NCBI RefSeq assembly: GCF_019457475.1
Contig: NZ_CP080413.1
Location: 1,798,001 to 1,862,000, forward strand
Origin: Shewanella acanthi
GTDB lineage: Bacteria > Pseudomonadota > Gammaproteobacteria > Enterobacterales > Shewanellaceae
Length of the DNA stretch: 64,000 nt
Direction of reading: 5' to 3'
The notes beneath the pieces are model-generated. The model ran no database searches, was not told the DNA's origin, and saw nothing but the letters and a program-made list of their open reading frames with translations. Shown in pieces: positions 50,090 to 58,066 of this stretch. Each line of letters begins with the position of its first letter. Position 1 is the first letter of the stretch. Position numbers and translations under genes: made by a program.

Positions 50090-50127
50090 GACCAGTACCG
50101 TAAAATACGCGGTACTGGTGATTTTTT
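50090..50127 (+). terminator. Terminator of the microprotein gene
   Basis: ACCAGTACCG/CGGTACTGGT 10-bp stem, 9-base loop, then GA and six T. Confidence 0.88.
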
Positions 50128-50216
50128 GCTAACTAAAACTGCTTATAAATCCAGCCAATGTGTGCAATATCGCAGACTAATTTGCAATAGAGATAGGATT
50201 TAGATTTTAAATTTCG

Positions 50217-50222
50217 TATAAT
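50217..50222 (+). promoter_or_regulatory. -10 element of ndk
   Basis: A consensus TATAAT lies 42 bp before the ndk ATG, followed by a GC-rich discriminator. The -35 side is weak (TAGGAT at 17 bp). Confidence 0.5.
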
Positions 50223-50263
50223 CCGCGCGAATTTTTCAAACTAGCTGACAAAGGAAGCTTGTT

Positions 50264-50695
50264 ATGGCGATCGAACGCACATTTTCTATCATTAAGCCTG
50301 ATGCAGTTGCTAAAAACCACATCGGTGCAATCTACAACCGTTTTGAAACTGCTGGTCTGAAGATCGTTGCAGCTAAAATGTTACACCTGACTAAAGAACA
50401 AGCTGAAGGCTTCTACGCTGAGCACAGCGAGCGTGGTTTCTTTGGTGCATTAGTTGCATTCATGACTTCTGGCCCAATCATGGTTCAAGTATTAGAAGGC
50501 GAAAACGCTGTTTTAGCTCACCGCGAAATTTTAGGTGCGACTAACCCAGCTCAAGCTGCTCCTGGTACTATCCGTGCTGATTTCGCTGAAAGCATTGACG
50601 AAAACGCTGCTCACGGTTCTGACGCGTTAGAATCAGCTGCTCGCGAAATTGCTTACTTCTTCAGCGCTGAAGAACTGTGCCCACGTACTCGCTAA
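50264..50695 (+). CDS. ndk: Nucleoside diphosphate kinase
   Basis: Ndk balances nucleoside triphosphates by phosphotransfer through a phosphohistidine. The 143-residue protein has the catalytic His117 in [17 protein letters not shown], and [19 protein letters not shown] at the N-terminus. Length is that of the E. coli enzyme. Codon choice is strongly biased, as in highly expressed genes. It is monocistronic, with its own promoter and terminator. Confidence 0.98.
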   Translation: MAIERTFSIIKPDAVAKNHIGAIYNRFETAGLKIVAAKMLHLTKEQAEGFYAEHSERGFFGALVAFMTSGPIMVQVLEGENAVLAHREILGATNPAQAAPGTIRADFAESIDENAAHGSDALESAAREIAYFFSAEELCPRTR

Positions 50696-50713
50696 TCCGA
50701 GTATGAGGTCATT

Positions 50714-50741
50714 AAAAGGGAGCCTAAGGGCTCCTTTTTTA
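50714..50741 (+). terminator. Terminator of ndk
   Basis: GGAGCC/GGCTCC stem with flanking A/T pairs, TAAG loop, six T. Confidence 0.9.
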
Positions 50742-51014
50742 TTGGCTGCGATTTCAATATTTATGATTAATGAATGAAGCTGAATATCTAACACATTAAT
50801 TTTATTAAGATTTAACTCAGTTTAAAAAATTTTAAAAACCTTCCTTGAAATCTGATTTCCCCATCCTTATATCTATTTCAGGATCGCTCGATGAGGATCC
50901 CAATCGATTCTGTGCCGCTAGGACAGAAGTTAATTTTGGCGACAGACAGGTTTAAATGCCGTATTCAGACAGTCATTTAACACCGTCAAAGAGAAAGTCA
51001 GTCTGCCAATTTCC

Positions 51015-51038
51015 CATATTGCTTAAGACAAGGATATG
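51015..51038 (+). promoter_or_regulatory. ROSE-type RNA thermometer over the ibpA-like start
   Basis: The 5' arm CATATTGCTT pairs with the 3' arm AAGGATATG, which contains the Shine-Dalgarno AAGGA. The pairing leaves a G opposite the SD G, a bulged C and a U-G pair, the exact hallmarks of the ROSE SD hairpin (U-U-G-C-U opposite A-G-G-A). It lies 3 bp before ATG 51042 in a ~170-base leader. Confidence 0.75.
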
Positions 51039-51041
51039 AAT

Positions 51042-51497
51042 ATGCGTAATTTTGACCGTAACTATGATTTAGCCCCACTTTACCGCAGTGCCATTGGTTT
51101 TGATCGTTTAGCCCAAATGGCTGAGCGCGCCGCCGCCAATAACGGCAACTCAGGTTATCCTCCCTACAATATTGAGCTCCTCGGCGAGAATCGTTACCGC
51201 ATCACGATGGCGGTTGCTGGATTTTCGATGGAAGAACTTGAGATCAGCAGTGAAGGTGAAAAACTCTTAGTCAAAGGCGATAAAGCTGAAAATCAATCTG
51301 AGCGCCAATATCTGTATCAAGGCATTGCCGAGCGCGGTTTTGAGCGTACCTTCCAGCTCGCCGACTATGTAACTGTACTGGGGGCCAACCTAGAAAATGG
51401 CCTTTTGAATATCGATCTAGTGCGTGAAATCCCAGAAGCCTTAAAACCGCGTAAGATTGAAATTACCACATCACGTATCTTAGACAGCCAATCTTAA
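51042..51497 (+). CDS. ibpA: Small heat-shock protein, IbpA-like (Hsp20)
   Basis: Holdase chaperone that keeps denatured proteins ready for refolding by DnaK and ClpB. The 151-residue protein begins [23 protein letters not shown], close to E. coli IbpA. It has an alpha-crystallin domain (about 40-130) with [18 protein letters not shown] and [21 protein letters not shown], and the C-terminal anchor near RKIEI. ATG 51042 is preferred over 51036 because AAGGA needs spacing. There is a single ibp gene here, not an ibpAB pair. Translation is probably under the thermometer hairpin described at 51015-51038. Confidence 0.94.
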   Translation: MRNFDRNYDLAPLYRSAIGFDRLAQMAERAAANNGNSGYPPYNIELLGENRYRITMAVAGFSMEELEISSEGEKLLVKGDKAENQSERQYLYQGIAERGFERTFQLADYVTVLGANLENGLLNIDLVREIPEALKPRKIEITTSRILDSQS

Positions 51498-51573
51498 TTA
51501 CGGGCCAATTGACTTAGCTATATGAATTTGTTTGATAAAAGCTAAGTAGGCAGTGATGGAGAGTTAAGTGAAT

Positions 51574-51602
51574 GAAAAAGGGGAGCTAATTGCTCCCCTT
51601 AG
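51574..51602 (-). terminator. Terminator shared by ilvH and the Hsp20 gene
   Basis: AAGGGGAGC/GCTCCCCTT, TAATT loop. The T-run is on the minus strand after ilvH; the plus side has a weaker T tract. Confidence 0.85.
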
Positions 51603-51623
51603 TATTTTGAAACTCAAAATAGA

Positions 51624-52118
51624 TCAGGCTCGCATTGCCTTTTCACCGCGGGCAAGGCCCACAACACCCGAGCGGGAAACCTCAATGACTTTGGTCACCT
51701 CCCCCATGGAGTTGATAAAGGCATCGAGTTTTTCTGTCGTGCCAACCAGCTGAATGGTATAAAGATTGGCGGTGACATCTACGATTTGGCCACGGAAAAT
51801 ATCCGCAGTACGTTTAATTTCTTCCCGCATTTCACCTTGGGCTTTTACCTTCACGAGCGCTAATTCACGCTCGATATAGGCAGATTCAGTGATGTTTGAC
51901 ACTTTGAGCACATCAATAAGCTTATGAAGCTGCTTTTCAATTTGCTCGAGGATCATTTCATCGGCCACTACGGTAATGTTGAGGCGCGATAGGGTATGAT
52001 CATCGGTTGGGGCAACAGTTAAACTTTCAATGTTATAACCGCGCTGGGAAAACAGGCCTACGACACGGGAAAGAGCGCCGGATTGGTTTTCCAATAATAG
52101 GGATATGATTCGACGCAT
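51624..52118 (-). CDS. ilvH: Acetolactate synthase regulatory (small) subunit
   Basis: Small ACT-domain subunit of acetohydroxyacid synthase III; it binds valine for feedback control and activates the large subunit. The 164-residue protein starts [38 protein letters not shown], near-identical to E. coli IlvH. The ACT domain covers about 1-75 and the C-terminal domain about 80-164. Its ATG shares one base with the ilvI stop, with GGAG just upstream, so the subunits are translationally coupled. Confidence 0.97.
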   Translation of the reverse strand: MRRIISLLLENQSGALSRVVGLFSQRGYNIESLTVAPTDDHTLSRLNITVVADEMILEQIEKQLHKLIDVLKVSNITESAYIERELALVKVKAQGEMREEIKRTADIFRGQIVDVTANLYTIQLVGTTEKLDAFINSMGEVTKVIEVSRSGVVGLARGEKAMRA

Positions 52119-53836
52119 TAGCATTTCTCCGTTTTGCTTAACCACATTTCGTTCATCGCGCCGCCGCGAATGAGCATAGGATAAACGTGCTCAGTTTCAT
52201 CCACCATAATGTCGATAAACACCAGTCTATCCTTCATGGCGAGGGCTTCGGCCATCTTAGTTTCAAGCTCTGCGGGATCGCTAATCGTCATGCCGACATG
52301 GCCGTAGGCCTCGGCAATTTTGGCAAAATTAGGCACAGAATCCATATAGGAGTGGGAATGGCGACCCGAATAAATCATGTCCTGCCACTGTTTCACCATG
52401 CCGAGGAAACGGTTGTTTAAGTTGATGATTTTAACCGGTGTGTCGTATTGCAGCGCGGTCGAAAGCTCTTGAATGTTCATTTGAATGGAGCCATCGCCTG
52501 TCACACAGACAACGGTCTCATTCGGCATTGCCATTTTTACGCCCATTGCTGCGGGCAAACCAAAGCCCATGGTGCCAAGGCCGCCCGAGTTAATCCAGCG
52601 GCGCGGCTTATCGAAGGGATAATAGAGCGCGGCAAACATTTGGTGTTGACCCACATCGGAGGCTACATAGGCATCGCCATTGGTGAGTTTGTATAAGGTT
52701 TCAATCACTTGCTGCGGTTTAATCCGAGTCCCCTCTTTATCGTAGGCTAAACATTGGCGTGCCTTCCAGCCATCGATATCCTGCCACCACTGCGCTAACG
52801 CTTCCCCATCATTTTTTTCATTCGACTCTTCGAGTAGGACTAGCATACTGTCGAGCACAGTATCGGCTGAACCTACAATCGGGATATCGACACGCACGGT
52901 TTTCGAAATCGATGAAGGGTCGATATCGATATGCAAAATCGTGGCATTAGGACAGTATTTTTCGACGTTATTGGTGGTGCGGTCATCGAAGCGCACACCA
53001 ATACCGAAAATCAGATCGCAGTTGTGCATGGTCATGTTCGCCTCATAGCGACCGTGCATCCCGAGCATGCCTAAGCTGTTTTTGTGGGTGCCAGGAAAAG
53101 CGCCTAAGCCCATTAAGGTGCTGACGACAGGGATATTTAACTTTTCGGCTAAGGTGAGAATTTGCTTTTCACAACCCGAAATAATGGCGCCGCCACCCAC
53201 ATAAAGAACGGGCTTTTTCGCGGCTATTAATGCCTGCAGACCACGGCGAATTTGTCCCTTATGTCCCATGGTCGTTGGATTGTAGGAACGCATCTTAACG
53301 GATTCGGGGTAAATGTAATCGTGCAGCAGTGCAGGATTCAGGCAATCCTTAGGTAAATCGACTACCACAGGACCTGGACGACCCGTCGAAGCAATGTAGA
53401 AGGCTTTTTTAATGATCTCGGGGATTTGAGTCGGATCTTGGACTAAAAAGCTGTGTTTCACGACCGGGCGTGAGATCCCTATCATGTCGCATTCTTGGAA
53501 GGCATCATTACCGATAAGATTGCTCGGTACTTGGCCTGAGAGCACAACCAGTGGGATTGAATCCATATAGGCGGTGGCAATACCTGTGATGGCATTCGTA
53601 GCACCTGGGCCCGAGGTCACTAACACCACGCCCACTTTGCCTGTAGCGCGGGCATAGCCATCGGCCATATGCACGGCCGCTTGCTCGTGACGTACCAGAA
53701 TGTGTTCAATACCGGGGATTAAGTGCAGGGCATCGTAGATATCTAGAACTGAGCCGCCAGGATAACCAAAAATGTGCTTAACACCTTCGTCAATCAGGGA
53801 ACGCACAATCATGCTGGCGCCGGATAACTTCTCCAT
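52118..53836 (-). CDS. ilvI: Acetolactate synthase catalytic (large) subunit
   Basis: Thiamine-diphosphate enzyme making acetolactate or acetohydroxybutyrate for valine, leucine and isoleucine. The 572-residue protein starts [37 protein letters not shown] and has the FAD/ThDP-family pattern [37 protein letters not shown] (with the conserved Glu in HEQ). The ThDP-Mg motif is [29 protein letters not shown]. It is IlvI rather than IlvB or IlvG by sequence. The leader carries an intrinsic terminator, so attenuation is likely. Confidence 0.97.
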   Translation of the reverse strand: MEKLSGASMIVRSLIDEGVKHIFGYPGGSVLDIYDALHLIPGIEHILVRHEQAAVHMADGYARATGKVGVVLVTSGPGATNAITGIATAYMDSIPLVVLSGQVPSNLIGNDAFQECDMIGISRPVVKHSFLVQDPTQIPEIIKKAFYIASTGRPGPVVVDLPKDCLNPALLHDYIYPESVKMRSYNPTTMGHKGQIRRGLQALIAAKKPVLYVGGGAIISGCEKQILTLAEKLNIPVVSTLMGLGAFPGTHKNSLGMLGMHGRYEANMTMHNCDLIFGIGVRFDDRTTNNVEKYCPNATILHIDIDPSSISKTVRVDIPIVGSADTVLDSMLVLLEESNEKNDGEALAQWWQDIDGWKARQCLAYDKEGTRIKPQQVIETLYKLTNGDAYVASDVGQHQMFAALYYPFDKPRRWINSGGLGTMGFGLPAAMGVKMAMPNETVVCVTGDGSIQMNIQELSTALQYDTPVKIINLNNRFLGMVKQWQDMIYSGRHSHSYMDSVPNFAKIAEAYGHVGMTISDPAELETKMAEALAMKDRLVFIDIMVDETEHVYPMLIRGGAMNEMWLSKTEKC

Positions 53837-53901
53837 GTGTAACTCCTATTGCATAGTACCGTTACGGTAAACAGTATCTCGTTACAGCGACGGTAATCGC
53901 T

Positions 53902-53932
53902 CTAAAAACAAGCCTGAAGGGTAATTCAGGCT
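53902..53932 (-). terminator. Leader terminator upstream of ilvI
   Basis: On the minus strand AGCCTGAA/TTCAGGCT (8-bp stem, 6-base loop) is followed by TG and five T. It lies 66 bp before the ilvI ATG and downstream of the ilvI promoter candidate, so it is a transcription attenuator candidate. Confidence 0.72.
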
Positions 53933-54007
53933 CCACTAGCTGACTTAAGTCTTTGCTTAAGCGTTCATCCTTTATGATGCAGCCACTGTTGCAATGAACA
54001 GAAAATC

Positions 54008-54037
54008 ATCATATTCAAATTAAAGAACACATATCAA
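54008..54037 (-). promoter_or_regulatory. Promoter candidate of ilvIH
   Basis: Minus-strand TTGATA, 18-bp spacer, TATGAT. The predicted start near 54001 leaves a ~165-base leader containing the terminator. Confidence 0.5.
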
Positions 54038-54169
54038 GGGTTTTTTGTAAAAAATAACTAACATGAATGAAATTCATCATTTGGACGGAGTAAATCAGAT
54101 TGTGTGCTGAAGTGGTGAGATGAATAAAATATGAATTAGGGATTTTTCAATTAATTGCAATTCAAAGAT

Positions 54170-54192
54170 TAAAAACGGCTCGATGGCGCCGT
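54170..54192 (-). terminator. Terminator of the Bcr/CflA gene
   Basis: Minus-strand ACGGC/GCCGT with an 8-base loop and TTTTTA tail, 35 bp after the stop. Confidence 0.55.
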
Positions 54193-54226
54193 ACAAATGA
54201 ATAAGCGGTTTGATGTGTGCTCCAAA

Positions 54227-55453
54227 CTAGCTAGTGGGTTTCGCCTTGTGGGTCGGACGGTTAAACTGACAAACACCAACTAACAGCACGGCAGTAAGCA
54301 TTAGCGCCGAAAAGGGCACGGCAGTGCCATTGTAAAAAAGTGCGAGCAGGGGGCCTGCAATAGCGCCGCAGCCAAAACGTAGCGTGCCAATTACCGCAGT
54401 GGCAGTGCCCGTTTCCTGTTTAAATTTCATCAACACTATGGCATCGGCGTTGACCGACATGATCCCCAAACTGCCCATCAGTGGAATGAGCATCAACACA
54501 GTGAAATGGTAACTCAGGCCTAATAGATTGACAGTTAACAGGCCAAAAGCGGCAATGGCCCCACAAAAAGTCGCCACATGCAACATACGCAGTGAACCGA
54601 AACGGCTCACAATGCGAGTATTGATGATATTGGCGAGCATTAGCGCCCCGACGTTGGTACTAAATAGCACTGCAAACATTGATTTATCTAAGGAAAACAC
54701 TTCCATATAGACAAAGGGTGAGGCGGTAAGGTAACAGAAAAACGCAAAGGAGGTCAGTACACCGCTGGCGATATTAAGTTTAACATTTGGGCGTGTAAAC
54801 ACAGTCCCATAGGCACCAAGAAAGGATTTTTGGCTGCGGCTACTTTTATCTTTATCACTTGGCATTTTTAAAAACAGCAGCACTAGGCAGAGTAGAAGGG
54901 CTGCGTAACCTGACTGGATAAAGAAAATCAGATGCCATTCACCGAGCGTTAAGATTAAACTGCCGATACTCGGGGCAAGTAGTGGCGCTAACATCATGAT
55001 TAGACTGACATAAGACATGCCCTTAGCGGTATTTTCACCGTAGACTTCTTTAATGTAACCCGGCACCACTACGGTTGCCGCGGCACCAATAAAGGCTTGT
55101 AGGAATCTTAGGCCTAAAAATACTTCAACTTGCTGGGCAAGCCCGAGCATAAAACTGGCCAAAGTGAAACCCGATAAGCCTATGATCGCCAAAGGTCTGC
55201 GACCGATGCGATCGGCAAGTGGTCCAAAGCACATCATACCAAGGGCATAACCGCCCAGATAAATACTCAAGGATTGCTGAATGGTGGTGATGTCGCTATT
55301 AAAACTCTTTGCTAGGGTCGACATGGCAGGCAAATACATGTCGATAGCCAAGGGCGTAATTGCCACTATGGCTGCAAGCATTGGAATTAACATAACCAAT
55401 CGTGGTATTGCACGTGCTTGAGCAGAGCCAGATGATTGCGATTGTGAGTCCAC
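54227..55453 (-). CDS. Bcr/CflA-family drug efflux transporter (MFS)
   Basis: Twelve-helix proton antiporter of the major facilitator superfamily. Helices follow the family order from about residue 20 (VMLIPMLAAIVAITPLAIDMYLPAM). The Bcr motif with LAIDMYLPAMSTLAKSFNSD and the MFS loop GPLADRIGRRPLAIIGL are present. Bcr/CflA members export bicyclomycin, chloramphenicol or sulfonamide-type drugs; the actual substrate here is unknown. The frame opens at TTG 55471, but GTG 55453 with GAGG just upstream is the better start. The gene is transcribed alone, divergent from the Pho-box lipoprotein gene. Confidence 0.9.
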   Translation of the reverse strand: MDSQSQSSGSAQARAIPRLVMLIPMLAAIVAITPLAIDMYLPAMSTLAKSFNSDITTIQQSLSIYLGGYALGMMCFGPLADRIGRRPLAIIGLSGFTLASFMLGLAQQVEVFLGLRFLQAFIGAAATVVVPGYIKEVYGENTAKGMSYVSLIMMLAPLLAPSIGSLILTLGEWHLIFFIQSGYAALLLCLVLLFLKMPSDKDKSSRSQKSFLGAYGTVFTRPNVKLNIASGVLTSFAFFCYLTASPFVYMEVFSLDKSMFAVLFSTNVGALMLANIINTRIVSRFGSLRMLHVATFCGAIAAFGLLTVNLLGLSYHFTVLMLIPLMGSLGIMSVNADAIVLMKFKQETGTATAVIGTLRFGCGAIAGPLLALFYNGTAVPFSALMLTAVLLVGVCQFNRPTHKAKPTS

Positions 55454-55730
55454 TATTACCTCGGGTGGCAAAATATTGTGTTAGCGCAGGCCGAAAACAG
55501 CCAATTGGCTATCTAACGATTTCAAGCTGGATATTGAAGGAGTATAGGGCGAAATCTCAAAGTTGAAGTATGCAATACTCACCCCTCGAAAAAGAATTTA
55601 GCCCGCGAATGGTAATCTCCTTACTCGAATTAGCCAAGCCACTTTATGTAACTTTAAATTTACTCATGTTTGATTAACCCTGTAATAGCTTATGGTTAGA
55701 GATAAAATGTAAACAGTTATGTAGTTGCCA

Positions 55731-55759
55731 ATGTCATTTTCTTGTCATGTTACTTTCAT
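55731..55759 (+). promoter_or_regulatory. Pho box: three tandem PhoB half-sites
   Basis: ATGTCAT, TTGTCAT and CTTTCAT begin at 55731, 55742 and 55753, an exact 11-bp period with 4-bp spacers, as PhoB sites require. A -10 candidate TATTAA follows at 55767-55772. Confidence 0.75.
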
Positions 55760-55822
55760 CGCAGCGTATTAAATCCCCATTAGTTTGTTTGGCTTTACCT
55801 CATTCAATCATTGGGACAAAAG

Positions 55823-57706
55823 ATGAAAACAAAACCCCTAGGACTGGCAGCGTTACTCACAACGATAATACTGAGTGGCTGTAGCGATGGAGATGATGGC
55901 CAGAATGGTCAAAACGGCGAAAAAGGTGCCGACGGCATTGCTTCGTTAGTCAATGTGACTGCATTGGTTATCGGTGATGAAAATTGCCCCGCAGGGGGGA
56001 GTCGCATCGATACGGGATTAGACACTAATCAAAACGGTGTGCTCGATGTAAATGAAATCGATATTACACAGAGCCAATATCTTTGCCAGTTAGTATCCGG
56101 TGGGTTGAGTGCTGAACTGATTGGTCGTCATCAAACCCATGTCTACGGCTTAAGTGCGGCTGAGATTGTCGAATTCCATCGTCCATCAAACCGCATTTTT
56201 GTTGTCAATGCCGTGAGTGGCAAAGTCGATGTGCTCGATGGCAGTGTTTTGGCGTCAGCCGGCAATGCAAGTGATCCCTTGAGTCTAAATAACCTTGAGA
56301 AAGTCGCAGAGCTTGATGTCGCCAAGGATGTGGCGATATCCAATTTGGGCAGTGTTAATAGTGTAAGTGTATCGGGTAATTTACTCGCCGCTGCCATCGA
56401 GCGTGGCGATGGTGCGGGAAATAACACTCAACGTAATGGATATGTTGCCTTTTATCAGTTAGATGCTGAGCAGGGCGCCGAGTATATTGGCGCCATTGAG
56501 GTGGGTGCATTACCCGATAATCTAGTGTTTAGCCACGATGGTAAGAATCTACTTGTCGCCAATGAAGGGGAGCCTAATCAGGATTACAGCTTAGATCCTG
56601 AGGGTAGTGTGGCACTTATCAAGATTGAAGATGGAAAGCCTGCTGCTACGGCGACCATCATCGGCTTTACAGACTTTAATGTTGGAGGGGCGCGTCATAG
56701 CGAAATTACCAAAGACATTAAAATCAATGGCCCAATGGCGAGTGTTGCCCAGGACTTAGAGCCTGAATACATCAGCATCAGTCCCGATAATGCCCGCGCC
56801 TTTGTGAGCCTGCAGGAAAATAATGCTATCGCAATTATTGATATTGCAAACGGAGCCGTAACAAGCATTTTACCGTTAGGATTTAAAGATTACGGTCTTG
56901 ATGTGAATAAAATTGATGCCAGCGATAAGGATGATGGCATTAATCTTCGCCGCTATGAAGGTGTGTATGGCATGTATCAGCCAGACACTTTGGCAAGCTT
57001 TAGCTGGAACAAGATGGATTTTATTGTGACGGCGAATGAGGGCGATTCCCGCGATTATAAAGGTTTTTCTGAAGAGGCTCGTGCAGGGGATTTAACCTTG
57101 GATCCTAACCACCCCCAATACGCTGCAGCGAAGGATAAGACCCAGTTAGCCCGCCTTAAAGTCACTACGAGTATGGGCGATGATGATAAGGATGGCGACT
57201 ATGACAGAATCGTGGGTTTCGGCGCGCGGTCTTTCTCTATTTGGACCCGCGACGGTCAGCAAGTGTTCGACAGTGGCAGCGATTTTGAACGTATCACGGC
57301 AGCACTCTTAGGTGATAATTTCAATAATAACAATGAAGAAAACAAAGGTGACAGTCGCAGCGACGATAAAGGCCCCGAACCAGAGGCCTTAGCGATAGGG
57401 CAGATTGGCCAAAAGCGTTATGCCTTCATCGGTTTGGAGCGAACGTCAGGCTTTATGATTTACGACATTACTAACCCATTTGCGGTGCATTTTGTCGATT
57501 ACGTGGTCAATCGTGATTTTGACGCAGATTTTGTGATTGATACCGATACGGGTGATGTCACTGGCGATGCAACCTTAGCGGGTGATTTAGGGCCTGAAGG
57601 AATGAAGTTTGTGAGTGCTGAAAACAGCCCATCGGGTTGGCCGCTGCTGATTATTGGCAATGAAGTGAGCGGCACCACCAGTGTCTACCAACTTAAGCAA
57701 CATTAA
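55823..57706 (+). CDS. Choice-of-anchor I family lipoprotein, probable Pho-regulon phosphatase-like protein
   Basis: The 627-residue protein has a lipoprotein signal (LAALLTTIILSGC, lipobox LSGC). A collagen-like Asp/Gly/Asn-rich linker and a short DUF7151-type domain (GGSRIDTGLDTNQNGVLDVNEID) follow. The long C-terminal region (about 95-625) is a beta-propeller-like choice-of-anchor I domain, with TANEGDSRDY and GPEPEALAIGQIG motifs and many Asp-rich loops that could bind Ca2+. These proteins are often annotated as alkaline phosphatase-like. The upstream triple Pho box supports a role in phosphate starvation. ATG 55823 with GGGA upstream is the start; the preceding in-frame TTG is not. Confidence 0.82.
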   Translation: MKTKPLGLAALLTTIILSGCSDGDDGQNGQNGEKGADGIASLVNVTALVIGDENCPAGGSRIDTGLDTNQNGVLDVNEIDITQSQYLCQLVSGGLSAELIGRHQTHVYGLSAAEIVEFHRPSNRIFVVNAVSGKVDVLDGSVLASAGNASDPLSLNNLEKVAELDVAKDVAISNLGSVNSVSVSGNLLAAAIERGDGAGNNTQRNGYVAFYQLDAEQGAEYIGAIEVGALPDNLVFSHDGKNLLVANEGEPNQDYSLDPEGSVALIKIEDGKPAATATIIGFTDFNVGGARHSEITKDIKINGPMASVAQDLEPEYISISPDNARAFVSLQENNAIAIIDIANGAVTSILPLGFKDYGLDVNKIDASDKDDGINLRRYEGVYGMYQPDTLASFSWNKMDFIVTANEGDSRDYKGFSEEARAGDLTLDPNHPQYAAAKDKTQLARLKVTTSMGDDDKDGDYDRIVGFGARSFSIWTRDGQQVFDSGSDFERITAALLGDNFNNNNEENKGDSRSDDKGPEPEALAIGQIGQKRYAFIGLERTSGFMIYDITNPFAVHFVDYVVNRDFDADFVIDTDTGDVTGDATLAGDLGPEGMKFVSAENSPSGWPLLIIGNEVSGTTSVYQLKQH

Positions 57707-57770
57707 TCCTTTGCTTTGGGGACAATACTAAGTGCTAATGGGGGTAATCAATTAGCGCCTCGAAACCGTT

Positions 57771-57803
57771 AACGCCAGAGCCATGCTCTGGCGTGTTTAT
57801 TTT
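57771..57803 (+). terminator. Terminator of the Pho-box lipoprotein gene
   Basis: ACGCCAGAG/CTCTGGCGT stem, CCATG loop, T-rich tail. Confidence 0.8.
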
Positions 57804-58066
57804 TATCATCCAGTCATTGGCAGCTTACGTTTTTATTGTGTTATGGTCTGTTCAAGCCCTCATTGGTGTTGCATTTTGTGAAACATCTTTACAATTTTCA
57901 ACGATGTCATCGCGGTATAGGATTGGCTTTCGCCCTTAAGCAACTTAATATGGGCGACTTTTTTAGTTGCTGAGCTTTTAGGAACTTACCTAAGCTTCGT
58001 TATACTTTATTACCTCAAGCGTGCATGTATAGGCTGCCGTGGAAGTCTTAATAGGGAGGTTACTGC

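Noticed and set aside
50844-50872. Sigma-32 promoter for the ibpA-like gene (CTTGAAA ... CCCCAT)
   Set aside because: The two boxes are only 8 bp apart, too close for sigma-32. A looser reading with CCTTATAT at 15 bp is possible but weak.
53965-54012. Short ORF (Met-Met-Ile-Phe-Cys-...) as an ilvIH leader peptide
   Set aside because: No Shine-Dalgarno, few branched-chain codons, and its start overlaps the likely -10 box.
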